From positions 5,926,028 through 5,990,027 of the forward strand of contig OY811974.1 of assembly GCA_963681505.1 (NCBI GenBank): a stretch of 64,000 nt of DNA, in the 5' to 3' direction. The first letter of the stretch is position 1. The number at the start of each line of letters is the position of its first letter. The position numbers and the translations under genes were made by a program. The DNA is from Eunapius fragilis. Its lineage: Eukaryota; Porifera; Demospongiae; Spongillida; Spongillidae. The notes beneath the pieces are model-generated. The model was given only the letters and a program-made list of their open reading frames with translations, ran no database searches and was not told where the DNA came from. Below are positions 1-11,100 of the stretch, in pieces.

Positions 1-654
1 CAAGCTAACAAATTTATCAAAGTAGTCCACTACGTTGTATTGTAGTAGGGACCTGATCCAGAGGTCAGATTATCAGAGCCTGAAGTAGTGGTTATCATTA
101 AACTATTGAGCAATACATTAATGACCTTCGCATCTACATGTACCACATATTTTTATTACCTGTGTTTTTTGATAGAGGGTGGCAATTCATTGCAGACGAT
201 TGTGGCGTCAAGTATGACTATAATGCTGTGGGACAAAATACTCTATCGATTGATCATATAAGTAATGCAACTTATAAAGGTTGGCGACCAACTCATGTAC
301 AAAAAAAACGTGATAGAACATTACAATTAACCTCCCAAGTGCACTGATTAGAACTACACACACGGCTATCCGACTTATGACACACTGCTAGTGCTCAAGG
401 TTACAGCGCATGCCACTGTAGGGTACCGAGGCGTAGTGCTAGCTTTGGCACTAGATACCCAATAGCAGTCAGCCGTGAATATAAAGTGTCACATACGCAT
501 GATGCTGTCGTCTGAACAAGCTACTACTTAGTGACCACTTTGTTATGCAGTGGTCCCTGCATACAGTATATACATATTATATGAGCTGCACTGAAATTGA
601 GCAATAAAACTTGCTGTCAGTAGCGTAAGCACTATTATAAGTACATGTACTCCA
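1..654. other. Unassigned sequence at the left edge
   Basis: No recognised gene or repeat. A 69-codon open frame at 138-347 (+) matches no family I know and has no visible splice context or start signal. It is probably chance, or a fragment of a gene that lies off the window. Confidence 0.4.
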
Positions 655-660
655 TTAATA

Positions 661-1072
661 TATGTCTAATGTACCTGGCGTCCTCCCGGGAGTACATTTG
701 TCTACCGTGGTGTAAAGTTATTCGCGTTCTTCAGTATAACATCCCTTTTACATTTGACAATGCATGCTAGTCGTTTAGAGCTTGGCCCGAATTTCCAGGC
801 TCTTATTATTTTTCTCTGGTCCCAAGCAGACCCAAGCCAGTGCGTCAAAGGGAAGCTATTCGATCGCAATACGCGTAGTTAGTACAGAAGATTACATAGA
901 AACCACGGATATCGCCCAAGAACGTTTTTCTGGGTTTCGGGCCAAGCTCTAAAGGACCTGTACAGAGAGCATGCACTGTCAAATGTTAAACTGGCTGAAC
1001 GTGGATAATTTTATTCTAAGCACCGCAGTAGGCAAATGTACCCCCGAGAGGAGGTCCCGGTACATTAGACAC
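661..1072. repeat. Foldback element with ~130-bp inverted arms
   Basis: The left arm (about 663-792) and the right arm (about 938-1072) are imperfect reverse complements. Shared blocks include TGTCTAATGTAC at the outer ends, an acatttgaca..gcatgct block, and TTTAGAGCTTGGCCCGAA at the inner ends. About 145 bp of unrelated centre lies between them. No ORF is visible and I could not identify a target-site duplication. This is the layout of a non-autonomous foldback or MITE-like element. Confidence 0.65.
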
Positions 1073-1374
1073 TAACGCCACTGATGTTGCCGTTGAATTT
1101 TCCACTACTAACGACAAACGCACCAGATACTTTGATACTGTAGTTTTTACCGGTGCTTTGAAACGAAATTCATGTGGTCATGAATATTATTATCGTTTGT
1201 TTAGTTTAGCCCCCCCAAATATGGTAGGCTTCCGCCGCCCCTGTAGCAGTAATAGCAGAAAAGAGCACGCGACACACTAAGTTGTAAAAAAACATTTGGT
1301 ATGCTTTCCCCATACTGTGTATGAAACGATTACGGAAATATGTCGTGATTACGCAAACCGCGAATTAATGAAGA

Positions 1375-2095
1375 GCTCCCGTTGACCGCTCATTTCTCCA
1401 TATGAAAGGCTTTCCCTCAGATTTGAAAGTATAAGGCAAAAAGGAAAATGCTGGGGCAAAGCTTGGCCTAGTCAACAGAGGCGACACAACAGCAAGGCAA
1501 CAGGGACCACTGGTAGCTACTTCTTTGCTAGACAACAAGGTTGTAACTGTGCTGTCAACCAATGTGCAATCAGATGTAATGGACACGACAAAACGTACAC
1601 AGAAAGATGCTACAAGGTTGGAGGTCAATTACCCAGTGGCAATCATAGCATACAATGAAATCATGGACGGTGTTGACCGCAACGATCAGCTACGCCAATA
1701 TCACCATGTTCGGACAAAAGGAAGGAAATACTACAAATACATCTTTTGGTTTTTGTTCGAAATAGTATTGGCTAATGCCCTCATTCTACTTAGGCAGTTA
1801 GTGAGCCCAAACATCACACTAAGAGATTTTCGGCTACAGCTTGCTAAATATCTTATAGGCACATATAACAGCAGAAAACAGCTAGGACGGATTACGCAAA
1901 GTCAACAACCATGCGTTAAACTTAAACATTACCCCAGGATTTAAAAAAGATAGCCAAAAAGGTGTGAGTCGATGCCATTACTGTTCTATGCGAATGAGGA
2001 GGATAGAGACAACTTGATATTGCTCAGAGTGTGATGTGCATTTATGCCATACAGGTAAAGATGATGGCACTGACTGCTTTCTGTCCATACCATGA
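1375..2095 (+). pseudogene. piggyBac-type transposase, C-terminal remnant (copy 1)
   Basis: This is a piggyBac-family (DDE_Tnp_1_7) transposase fragment. Visible features in order: a KGFPSDLK block after a stop-interrupted stretch at 1381-1434, VTVLSTNVQ, the diagnostic GVDRNDQLR block holding the third catalytic aspartate, and then a hydrophobic helix region. The open segment is 1501-1944. After a frameshift, a Cys/His zinc-ribbon-like tail continues at about 1960-2095 (CHYC, CSECDVHLCH). The N-terminal two thirds, with the first two catalytic aspartates, is absent, so the copy is dead. Copy 2 at 11.4-13.3 kb is a fuller relative. Confidence 0.85.
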
Positions 2096-2235
2096 GGGAC
2101 ATAACTGACGTATTGTTCTCAGATGCCTAATCTATCCTCTAATATACCCACACTTTGAATTCACACATGAGTTTATGTACATGCAGTATGCACTGGAAAA
2201 AAATTTACACACGCATGACGCATGGGCATTTAAGA

Positions 2236-2700
2236 CACACACTATACACAAGGCACACACACCATGCACACATAAGGCACACACACCATGCACACACAAG
2301 GCACGCACACCCTGCACACACAAGGCACACACACCTTGAACACACAAGGCACACACCTTGAACACACAAGGCACACACCTTGAACACACAAGGCACACAC
2401 ACCTTGAACACACAAGGCACACACCTTGAACACACAAGGCACACACCTTGAACACACAAGGCACACACACCTTGAACACACAAGGGACACACACCATGCA
2501 CACACAAGGCACACACGGCACACACACCCTGCACACACAAGGCACATATTTTAAACACCATGCACACACAACACACACACACACAAGGCACGCACACCAT
2601 GCACACACAGGGCACACACACCATGAACACACAAGGCACACACAAGGCACACACACCATGAACACACAAGGCACACACACCATGTGTGCACAAGGTACGC
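2236..2700. repeat. CA-rich minisatellite 1 (22-24 bp unit)
   Basis: A tandem array of units of the form ACACAAGGCACACACCTTGA. Variants carry CCATGC or CCTGC in place of CCTTGA. All the apparent Cys/Val-rich reading frames across it are artefacts of the repeat. It begins about 140 bp after the piggyBac copy 1 coding remnant, the same relation as minisatellite 2 has to piggyBac copy 2. Confidence 0.95.
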
Positions 2701-2759
2701 ACCATTTTCCCCACTGTTTTCCCTGGCTCTAATAAGAATAATCAATTTTCCATCCCACA

Positions 2760-2895
2760 ATGGCAATGTTGCAAAAAAAAAGCACTGGTCTGCACAATCA
2801 GCATAAACAACAAGTTTGTCTGACACTAATTCTCACTCACAAGTATCTACTTTAATACAGTTTCCATCTTCCCGCTAGACAGCGTCCATGTCAAC
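2760..2895. repeat. 3' flank shared with the second piggyBac copy
   Basis: The stretch around ctgcacaatcag..aacaacaagtttgtct..cacta and the later cttcc..catgtcaac blocks recur after minisatellite 2 at about 14405-14555. The two piggyBac loci therefore share coding sequence, minisatellite and distal flank, and look like copies of one element type. I could not fix a TTAA terminus. Confidence 0.6.
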
Positions 2896-4336
2896 CCTAG
2901 CGTCTCTAACGTACATATCAGGAACTACGATAGTAGTTCCTATATAGGAATTGACCCGGGTCGTGAAATCATTTAAAAAATCGCAACCCGCGTATAACTC
3001 GCGTACCGAGAAACGGATAGTGTTGCTCTTTGTTGCTACATCGAACCAGAAGGCAAAGACGGTCATTTTAATGCTTTATTCCAGTCTTCAAACTGTTTGA
3101 TTTAAGAGAACAAAAAAGTTTGTGTTTTACCTCTCAGGGTAGTTAAGGCTGCCACCGAATAATTTTACGTCATAAAAAATGGCGGCTAGTCCAAAAGGTT
3201 ATATTTCACGCAAGGACCATCCACTTGCTTAAAACTTGATGTGAGTATGTGTGTTAAATACTGCTACTTATAATAGCTATGTTGTATGCTCTTTAACACA
3301 CCAATCGTACGTAACTGTTTGGAAAACGGCTATGTAAACATATACGGCTGTAGGCGGGGATGTTGCGATACAAATTTTAATAAGCTAATTGGCTACAAAC
3401 AATCTCTTTATGCTCTCACACACTAAATCTACTGGATGCAGGAAATTCTTTGCTTGTTATCACACAAACGTTAACAAGGGTCAAAATGGCCGTCGACTTG
3501 TACGAAATACGATACATCTTCGATACCCTATGCAGTTATCGAAAAATCCAGTCGTACTGAATAATTAGAACCCTAGAGGAGCTTGCCTAGCCGAATAAAT
3601 TTACCTTAGAGCTGCGTTTTAATCCCCGCGTTTCGAATCTTCGATATTCCCATACAAAGTACAGTGGTTATTAAAATATAACCACCCGCCAAATTTGTAT
3701 TGCTGGGCAGCTGCAGGCTCTTTTCGCTAGTCCATTGTGCGTTTTGTTCCATTTCGTGTACGTTTTGCTCTAGATCAAACGTAGCAACAGTGTATGAATA
3801 CGATACTGAAATAGTGTCCTTGCGCTATATGAAAACTGAAACGTATAGAATGACATCACGTCATAATGATGTAATTACAAACATGAATATTGACAGCATG
3901 TTAACATGATTTTTCTTGTGAGGCAGCTTTAACTACCCTGAGCTCGTCCCCAGGCCAAATCTTCTCCGTCGTCGTCGTCGTCGTCGTCTTTTTCTTCTCG
4001 GGTGAGTATAACTCGGAATAGGAATGGTTTTAAAGAGCGCAAATTATACCAATCGCTTTAGAATCTCCTGGAAGGACATCTTCAGGTATCAGATATATGA
4101 ATAAAACATAAAACGGAATACGTTATCATTACGTAATGCCTAGAGTTAGATAGAAGCGTTCCCATGGCGACGTTTACGTATATTTAGAATTGTGCAAACA
4201 AATAGGGCGAGTTAGAATTCTCCCGCGTTCCTTACAGTGATCCCAAACAAAAGCGGGCGTCTGCTCGTTACGGTAATTGAAGCGGGGGGGTGGGGGGTAC
4301 TTGCCAGTAGTCATAATCGTAATGAAAAAATAGAGG
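2895..4336 (-). repeat. Dispersed coding-like repeat 'A', copy 1 (split by an insertion)
   Basis: This belongs to a dispersed family seen four times here (also 43895-44636, 49420-49905 and, inverted, 32832-33440). On the minus strand copy 1 reads an open 63-residue stretch (2875-3066) starting MTVFAFWFD and containing FSVRELYAGCDF. Copy 2 retains MTVFAFCFD at the matching place. Further along, the family has an acidic EEE/DDD run encoded by a (GTC)n tract at 3972-3991. A hairpin repeat follows at 4337-4628, as in the other copies. I recognise no protein family. Copy 1 is interrupted at 3133-3942. Confidence 0.6.
3133..3942. mobile_element. 810-bp TIR element nested in repeat A
   Basis: Its ends are 21-bp terminal inverted repeats, CTCAGGGTAGTTAAGGCTGC on the left and the near-perfect complement on the right (one mismatch). 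The uninterrupted repeat A copy at 44100-44112 shows the filled and empty states: repeat A sequence runs straight across the point where this element sits. No transposase is encoded. The superfamily is undetermined because the duplication is at most 2-3 bp and ambiguous. Confidence 0.75.
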
Positions 4337-4628
4337 AAACAAGTAAAGAAAACAAAATTCTCTAACGAGAAAGTTGGTGGGATATAGGAATTGGAAAAAG
4401 TAGTGGTGTAAAAAGGAGGGGAACAAGGTTTTGAGAAAAGGGTAAATGAGACAAAGATCCTATATTTAGCACTTCTTTTCTGTTACATTTACACGTGCTA
4501 AATATAGGATTTGTGTCTCATTACCCTTTTCTCAAAACCTTGTTCCCCTCCTTTTTACACCACCTTTGCCTCCAATTTCTATATCCCACCAACTATCTCG
4601 TTAGAGAATGTTTTTCTTTACTTGTTGA
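4337..4628. repeat. Long-hairpin MITE, copy H1
   Basis: A near-complete palindrome with arms of about 130 bp. It runs from ACAAGTAAAGAAAA through GAGAAAGTTGGTGGGATATA to a short centre at about 4472-4498 and back. It contains no ORF beyond chance. Ten related hairpins occur in this window, four of them attached to repeat A. The arms within this copy match each other more closely than they match other copies. Confidence 0.9.
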
Positions 4629-4991
4629 TCCAAGCGTTCGTTGCCTTTTGTTCATCGTACAAACGATCGGTTGTAGCGTATTCACTGATGAGACAGATTT
4701 TGAAACCTCCCCATACAAAATTCGTTCCGTTCAAAAGTTGTCATGCTCTAATCACACGATAGCTAAAATAGATTTCCTCACATTGCCAAAATTAAATCCG
4801 CGGTTACGTAGCAATAGCATCATTCAATATCCGCTGGTATAAGCAGGAACAACCGTACAGTAAAACACTATTCTGGCTTCGATGCAAAGTGAGCTTCTTC
4901 CTACTTAGATAAGCTATCATGTGCCTCCGTGGTTCGCGCTCTTCTTACCATATACTTACTCTTAAAATAACAATTAGAATAATAATAATTA
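4629..4991. other. Spacer ending in an AAT-rich tract
   Basis: No gene is recognised. The last 25 bases (about 4967-4991) are an AATAATAAT-like tract immediately in front of the first RLE retrotransposon ORF. This resembles the tails that separate the later copies, so the spacer may include the 3' end of a further, unrecognisable copy. Confidence 0.45.
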
Positions 4992-4992
4992 A

Positions 4993-6113
4993 ATGGCGCG
5001 CCGTCGGAAAGGATCGTATTCCCAAAACGCGCCCGACACCCAGCATGGCCTCCCCTCAAGTCATTCTCAGGTATCCCACAGTCCCTCCTCTCAGGTTAGC
5101 TACAATTCGCGTCCATGTTGTTGCTGCAACGGTGTCAATGCTCGGTGCAAATTTTGCGCGTGCGCTAAGGCCAAGCTCCCTTGCTCCGGCTGCCTTCCTG
5201 CCAGACGTGGGCGCTGCCATAACACCGCAGGATTGGCGTCATCCTCTCAGTCACCCTCTTCCCTCAGACTTGATCACTCTTCACAGCTGTCGTCGTCTCC
5301 CCCCTCTACTCAACAGCATTTTGATTCTCAGCAGTTGTCTCCACTTCCTCATCCCCCCGAAGGATCCCAACCCTCCCGTACCGAGCATAAGGACGGACCA
5401 ATCCTTTCCTCACGTCCTCATGATTTACCTGCCACATCGCCGCTACCGCCGCTTCCTCATTCCTCACAACTGTCGCTTCCAACGTTATCACAAGCAGCCG
5501 TCCGCATCACCGCCAACCATCACCTACTGGACGACCGCAGCAATCTCCCGCATCGTCCGTGTCTCCGCCATCCCCATTAATTGTGTGCCCGCTTTCACCA
5601 ATCTTTCACCCGCAGCAGTTTTCCTTACCCCCTCCTGTTTATTCATCCCAGCCTCCCGCACAAGCAACCCATGAGGGCTCTTCAAGCTTTCCTACCAGGA
5701 AGCAATGCATTGTGGAGGGTTGCCTTGCACGCGTCGCCCCCTCAATGAGGCACAACCACATGTCTCTCCACGCTAAGGGCGCTCTCCCTGGTGAGGTACC
5801 CTCCGAGTGGATGAAGAACCAGAACTTGTTTATCTGTCCTAGATGCTCCCAGTTAGTTTCCTGCTCCCGTCGCGCTTTGCTCCATATTCATTGCCGTCAG
5901 AGGCAATCTGCGCTTGTCTTACCCACTAATGTTCCTCCCGCTTCGACCCAGCCCCAGGTCCTCCCAACAGGTCTGTCAGCTGAATCACCCGACCCTGCGA
6001 TTCATCCTGACGAAGGCAAGGCCAGCTTTTGCCAGAGCCCTGTCATCCGCATTGCAAGAGGTGATTCACAAGAATACAGAAGAAGCATGGCTGAAACTTT
6101 TTCTGCTCCCTAA
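4993..6113 (+). pseudogene. RLE retrotransposon copy I: N-terminal zinc-finger region
   Basis: It starts with ATG at 4993, right after the AAT tract. A Cys-rich cluster (CCCCNG, CKFCAC, CSGC) is followed by a long Pro/Ser/Gln-rich low-complexity linker. Two C2H2-type fingers then appear after a frame change near 5560-5580: CIVEGCLARVAPSMRHNHMS with a distal His, and FICPRCSQLVSC with spaced His. Such fingers give target-DNA binding in R2-like elements. The Pro/Ser linker has ORFs in two frames, so the exact frameshift position is uncertain. Confidence 0.65.
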
Positions 6114-6327
6114 ATGTGTCCTTCCATCTATGGTACGCCGAGGGTCCCACGCCCCACACACACCCATTGAATCTCTGTGCAATTTGTGGCTTTGCAATAA
6201 CCTTTCTACTCTGTGGGCCATGGCTCAAAACCGTGAGACAAAGTCGTCTTCCAGGGCTGACACAGGCTCTCCACCGAACAATCGTAGGAAAGAAATCAAT
6301 TCTGCAGTGTCCCTTGGTCGTTGAGGT

Positions 6328-7855
6328 TTGTGCAGCAAAGCATGCCGCATGCTTACTTCAGAAGGTGTCGCTCCCTTAAATGATAACACCTGGCAGTTAT
6401 TGCAGGCCAAGCACCATCCTTGCCCTCCTCCTGTGATCCCTAACTTCAATCCCGACCCTTTGACTCTCAGCCCAGACTTTGACATCCTTTCAGTACTTAA
6501 AACCTTTCTCAGGGGCTCTGGAGCAGGACCCTCAGGGCTTTCTGCCCAGCATCTGTTAGATGCAGCCTCCATCCATCGCTCCACTTCCATTGGCTCTTCC
6601 CTTGAGACGTGGTCAATCTTATGCTGCAGGCAAAGTCCCGCCATCGGTTTCAGTATATTTGGCTGGTGGTAAGTGGTTGCACTCAACAAGTTCATGGAAG
6701 GTCAACCAACAGATGTTAGACCAATAGCTGTGGGCAAAACCCTAAGGAGGCTGACAGGTAAGTGTTTATGTACCCTTTAAAAGGGCAAGTTTTCTTCCTT
6801 CTCAGTTCGGGGTTGCTTGCAAGGCAGGGATGGAAAAGGTCATCCACAGCCTTAGACACTGCATGGAGGCCAACTAGCAGCATGGGGACGTTGTTGCTTT
6901 TAAGGTAGACATGTCTAATGCCTTCAACTTGGTTTCCAGACAGGTTGTTTTAGAGGAATGTGCTACCTTCTTTCCAGAGCTCATGCCTTGGGTATCCTGG
7001 TGCTATGGCAATCACACATCTTTGTTTCACCCTCTAGGCAGGATTTGGTTTCAGTCCGGGGTACAGCAGGGTGATCCCTTAGGCCCTATGCTTTTTGCAT
7101 TGGTGCTGCATAAATTGATACACAGCATCGAGGCCGATGATGGTTGTATTGACATTTCCCTAGAGGCATGGTATCTTGATGGCGGTGTCATTGCCCAGGA
7201 TAGACAAGCAGTGATTCGTGCCCTGGGTCTCATTGAGGAGCTGGGTCCACACCTTGGTCTACACATCAATCTCCAGAAGTGTGAACTTTTCAGCAGAAAT
7301 GGGAATTCCCTTTTTCCCACCTCTGTAAAGTTTTCTCTCCATCCTAATATGGTTATTCTGGGGTCCCCTTTGGGAGATCTCATTCATGTTTCCAGGTTTA
7401 TCGCAGAGAGAAATGTCCACTCTAAGGTTCTACTCAAGGCTGTAACGGAAGTTGCTAAAATTGATCTTCACGTGGCTTTCTCACTTCTACGCTAATGTGC
7501 AAGTTTTTGCAAGCATGTTCATCTGTCACGCACCACTCCCCCAAGCCTCTGTTCAGATTCATTGAAGTTTTGTGATGACGAGGTTCAATCTTGCCTCTCC
7601 TCATGTCTAGCTGTAGATATCCCTGATCCCAATTGGACACAGGCTCAACTCAGTCCCAGTATGGGAGGTTTTAGTCTTCGTTTGTTATCAGGGCACTCCC
7701 CTGCAGCTTTCATTTCCTCTTTGGGGTTTGGTAATCTTGATAACGCTCACTTGCAGCAGGCAGTTACAGTTTTCAACTCTCAGGTGTCTCCCCAGGATGC
7801 TGTCACAATTGAGGCGATACTTGCTTCTCCTCCATCTCAAAGTAGCTTGTCCTAG
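6328..7855 (+). pseudogene. RLE retrotransposon copy I: reverse transcriptase
   Basis: The order of RT motifs is readable. GSGAGPSGLSAQHLLDA lies near 6515-6560, DMSNAFNLVSR at about 6907-6939, SGVQQGDPLGP at about 7056-7090, and the catalytic box at 7172-7183. That box reads YLDG where the family has YxDD, so one catalytic aspartate is lost. Frameshifts or deletions lie at about 6675-6905 and 7495-7560. The thumb-like region at 7562-7855 continues in another frame. The copy cannot encode an active polymerase. Confidence 0.8.
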
Positions 7856-7979
7856 AAGGTAGATGGGCTCGCTTTTCAATCTTTACTATCCCCTCCTCCT
7901 CCCAAGTTAATAAGGTATGTCTCCTATCGATTTCAGCCCCCTTTGCAGGTTCTTGGATATCTACTATTCCCTGTCCAGG

Positions 7980-8618
7980 TCTGAACTTGCATTTGGATTC
8001 AGCAGAATGTCAGATGGCCCTCAGATTGTGGCTTGGTCTGAACACAGCAGGAGGTTCCTGTTGCCCTTTTTGCCCGGACACGATCCTTGACCCCCTAGGA
8101 CATCATGCAGTTTAGGTTTTGTGGTCACTCGGCACAACCTCTTGCGAGACATCCTGGCAGGATTCTGTTGTCGGGCTCACCTTTCTGTGAAGATAGAGGT
8201 TGTTTACGGATTGAGCAGGAAGAACATCAACTCTCACCCAGCAGACATCCTAGTTCAGAGTTGGGACAGAGGCCACCCTGCTGCTTTTGATGTCACTGTC
8301 ACCTCACCTCTTACCCCTGCCATCCTAAACATATCCAGTTTCTATGAGGGAACAGCTGGTCATGTTGCTGAAGCCAGGAAACACACAACCAATGATGCTA
8401 AGTGCCAGGATTTATGGTGGTTGTGCATTCCCCTTGCAGTGGAGATGTATGGCAATTGGGGGAAGGAGGCACGTGAAGTTTTTAACCGTCTCGCATCTAT
8501 ACTTGCCTTTGGTCAGACCAGCCATAAATCAGGCCTTTTGTTGGAGATATATAGCCATGTAAATATGTCTCTCATCAGGTCTATTGCCAGTGCCATCTTG
8601 GGTCGAGCTCTAGTGTAG
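7980..8618 (+). pseudogene. RLE retrotransposon copy I: zinc knuckle and restriction-like endonuclease
   Basis: A CCPFC..LDPLGHHA knuckle (stop-interrupted near 8112) precedes TRHNLLRDI, then the nuclease core HPADILVQSW..PAAFDVTVTSP. The sequence ends with CIPLAVEMYGNWGKEA and a helical C-terminus. The spacing of PAD to the FDVTV strand fits a PD-(D/E)XK fold. The same module recurs in copies II, III (end only), IV (end only) and V, which supports the domain limits. Copy I resembles copy III (GKEA, MSLVRS-like end), forming subfamily A. Confidence 0.8.
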
Positions 8619-8735
8619 GTATAAACATAGAATAAATTAGTGACAATATTCTGTAAGAGCATTTATTCCATTTGTGTATTGTCTTGTTTCGTGTATTCCA
8701 TGTATTCTATTGTATCAATAATAATAATAACAACA

Positions 8736-10466
8736 TGGTCTACCTGGTGTTACGGTCAATACCCTATACTGTGGCACACTCTTGGTTCCATTACATCTGA
8801 ATCAGGTGTCCAGCAGGGAGATCCCTTAGGCCCTCTGCTTTTTTGTCTGGTTTTACATCAAGTAGTTTGTGCCATTGATACTGACAGTGAGTGTACCTCT
8901 CTGTTGTTTCATCGGTGGTATATAGATGATGGTGTTGTGGCCGGTCCATCTCTGCTGTTTTACGTGTGCTTTCCATCATAACAGACTTGGAACCTCCTCT
9001 TGGCCTTCATATCAACCTGTCTATAAATGTGAATCATTCAGTGTCAATGATCTCAGTAGATTCCCAAATGAAATGAAAAAATCCAACGTGCCTCATTTCG
9101 ATATACTAGGGGCCCCAATAGGAGATTTTTTGTTCTGTGCCAAGTATATTGCTCAAAAGCGTACAGATGCCTCCAAGTTACTCCAGCAATTGGCCAAGTA
9201 GGTTCTTCAGATCCTCATCTTGTGATGCTTTTACTTCGTCAATGTGGAGGGTTTTGTAGGCTGATACATCTGGCTAGATCTATCCCACCTTCTTTAGCTG
9301 GTGATGCCTTCACTCTATTTGATGATGAGGTGCGGCAGTGTTTTGCAGAGTGTACTGCGGTAGACACTTCTGACTCTGCATGGCAGCAGGCACAACTTAG
9401 ATTAAGTCGAGGTGGTCTAGGGTGTGTCCTACCATTCTCCTGCTGCGTATTTAGCCTCAGCTGTCAATTCAGGCTCATCTTATGAGGTTTGTAGGTACTT
9501 GCATCACTCTGTGGACCTTTAAAACAACCTTGTTCATCCTCCTGAACAATCCTACTTCGGATTTTGTAGACAACAACTGTTCCTCTATTACCCAGAAGTT
9601 CCTGTCAAACAAAATAGAGGATTGTCAGTTCAGGAAATTGTTTAATAACTCCACTCCAATCGACGGGGCACGTCTGTTGTCAATTTCATCACCTCATGCC
9701 TCAGCTTGGCTATCAGTTACTCCATCCCCTAGCATAGGCCTTCACCAGGAGCCTTCTGAATTCCAGGTGGCAATAAAATGGTGGCTCGGTATACAAGTTG
9801 CTCAAGGCCAAAGTTGCACTCAGTGCAACGCTGCCTTGGATGCTTATGGTCATCATGCACTGTGTTGCAAGTTGGGGGGTGATGTTGTCTCCCGTCATAA
9901 CAAGTTGAGAGACATCTTTAACGATTTCTGTCACCGTGCCTGTCTTGCTCCACAGCTAGAGATGGGAGGGTGGTCTAGGGAACATACTCGTCCAGCTGAT
10001 GTTCTGGTTCCAAACTGGGTCCTGGGTAAGTCAGCAGCATTTGACCTGTCTGTCACATCAACGCTAAATGCACATGTTTTTCAAGAAGCGAGTGTGACAG
10101 CAGGTTCGGCTGCTATGGCTGCCCAGATCCGCAAGCACAGGGTTAACGATGGAAGGTGCAGTGAACTAGGCTGGGTTTGTATTCCTCTTGTTGTGGAGAC
10201 ATATGGATGTTGGGGTACTGAGGCTATTCAGGCACTATCAAGACTTGCCACACGTTTGTCCACCAGGCAGGGTCTCCCCAAGTCGCTAGTGTGTAACGAA
10301 CTATTTGGTAGACTAAGTTTAGCTCTTGTGAGAGCAAACTTTCGAGCCATCCTATCCCGCTTCCTCTAAACTGTGCATGTTGATGCTGTAGGTAAATTTT
10401 GTTTTGTGCATCCTGTATCATATATCTGTAATAGTTAATTGATATTATTAAACAATAATAAAAGAA
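8736..10466 (+). mobile_element. RLE retrotransposon, copy II (5'-truncated, subfamily B)
   Basis: It begins abruptly inside the RT domain, just after the AAT-rich tail of copy I. SGVQQGDPLGPLLF is followed by an intact YIDD box at 8919-8930. After a frame change, a continuous segment at 9482-10369 gives the knuckle (CTQCNAALDAYGHHALCC), RPADVLVPNW..SAAFDLSVTS, and CIPLVVETYGCWGTEA. The 3' tail is AACAATAATAAAAGAA at about 10451-10466. It is 5'-truncated, as expected from incomplete target-primed reverse transcription. It is closer to copy V than to copy I. Confidence 0.8.
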
Positions 10467-10862
10467 AGCATGTGGCCAATGACACCAGATGCCAGGAGTT
10501 GGGGTGGACATGTATCCCCCTAGCTGTAGAAACATACGGTAACTGGGGGAAGGAGGCCCAGAGTGTTTTTTCCTGTCTTGCCTCTCTACTTGCCATCGGC
10601 CAGGCCATTCCCAAACCCAAAATGCTGGGTGACATCTATGGCCACCTCAACATGTCACTGGTGAGGTCAGTGGCTAGGGCCATCATGGGGAGAGAAAATG
10701 TCCGGATAAGTTAGAAGAACTGTAGGTTTGTTAGCGGCATCTAATGTAAGTTAGTTATACTTATAATAATGTAATTGTGTTTGTCCTTTTATCCTGCTGT
10801 AACTGTATTCTGTTGTCAATAATAATAAGAATAATAATAATAATAATAATAATAACAATAAG
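10467..10862 (+). mobile_element. RLE retrotransposon, copy III (3' end only, subfamily A)
   Basis: Only the last 80 codons remain (ANDTRCQELGWTCIPLAVE through NMSLVRSVARAIMGRE). They are followed by a 3' UTR and a clean (AAT)n tail at about 10817-10862. The coding part is open to its stop at 10714. It starts exactly at the tail of copy II. Its terminal residues match copy I rather than its immediate neighbour copy II. Confidence 0.8.
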
Positions 10863-11100
10863 CCATGCAGACTTTATCACGCCTTGTCTCTCGCCTAGCC
10901 ACCAGGGGAAATTGCTCCAAGTCCCATGCTACCTGTCTATTGTATGGCAGGCTTAGCCTGACTTTGATGCAAGCAAACGCACGGGCACTCCTGTCTCGAG
11001 CAGGATCATCTGTGGAAGATCCATAGAACTTATTGTATACTAGCCCTTTTGTTTGTAATGTATTTGTAAAAAAGCATGGTTTATTTTTTTATGATTGAAT
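10863..11100 (+). mobile_element. RLE retrotransposon, copy IV (3' end only, subfamily B)
   Basis: About 54 codons remain (LSRLVSRLATRGNCSK, LYGRLSLTLMQANARALLSR) up to a stop near 11025, and these match copies II and V. It begins immediately after the AAT tail of copy III. Its own tail is unclear: a poly-T-rich and ATGAAATACACGAAATG-like sequence follows rather than AAT units. Confidence 0.75.

Larger units (their letters stand above)
4992..8735 (+). mobile_element. RLE-type non-LTR retrotransposon, copy I (near full length, degenerate)
   Basis: Domain order is N-terminal Cys/His zinc fingers, reverse transcriptase, a Cys/His knuckle, a restriction-like endonuclease, then a short 3' UTR and an AAT-rich tail at 8716-8733. 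This is the layout of the R2/R4/NeSL-type branch of non-LTR elements, which encode a C-terminal PD-(D/E)XK-like nuclease instead of an AP endonuclease. Several frameshifts and stops break the single ORF. It starts directly after an AAT-rich tract and is followed at once by copy II. Confidence 0.8.

Noticed and set aside
2132..2826. Overlapping long ORFs rich in Cys/Val or His/Thr
   Set aside because: They are translations of the CA-rich minisatellite in all frames. Same for 13476-14312.
4919..5674. 251-residue ORF overlapping the zinc-finger region
   Set aside because: It is an alternative frame of the Pro/Ser-rich linker. The frame starting at 4993 contains the Cys cluster expected of the retrotransposon N-terminus.
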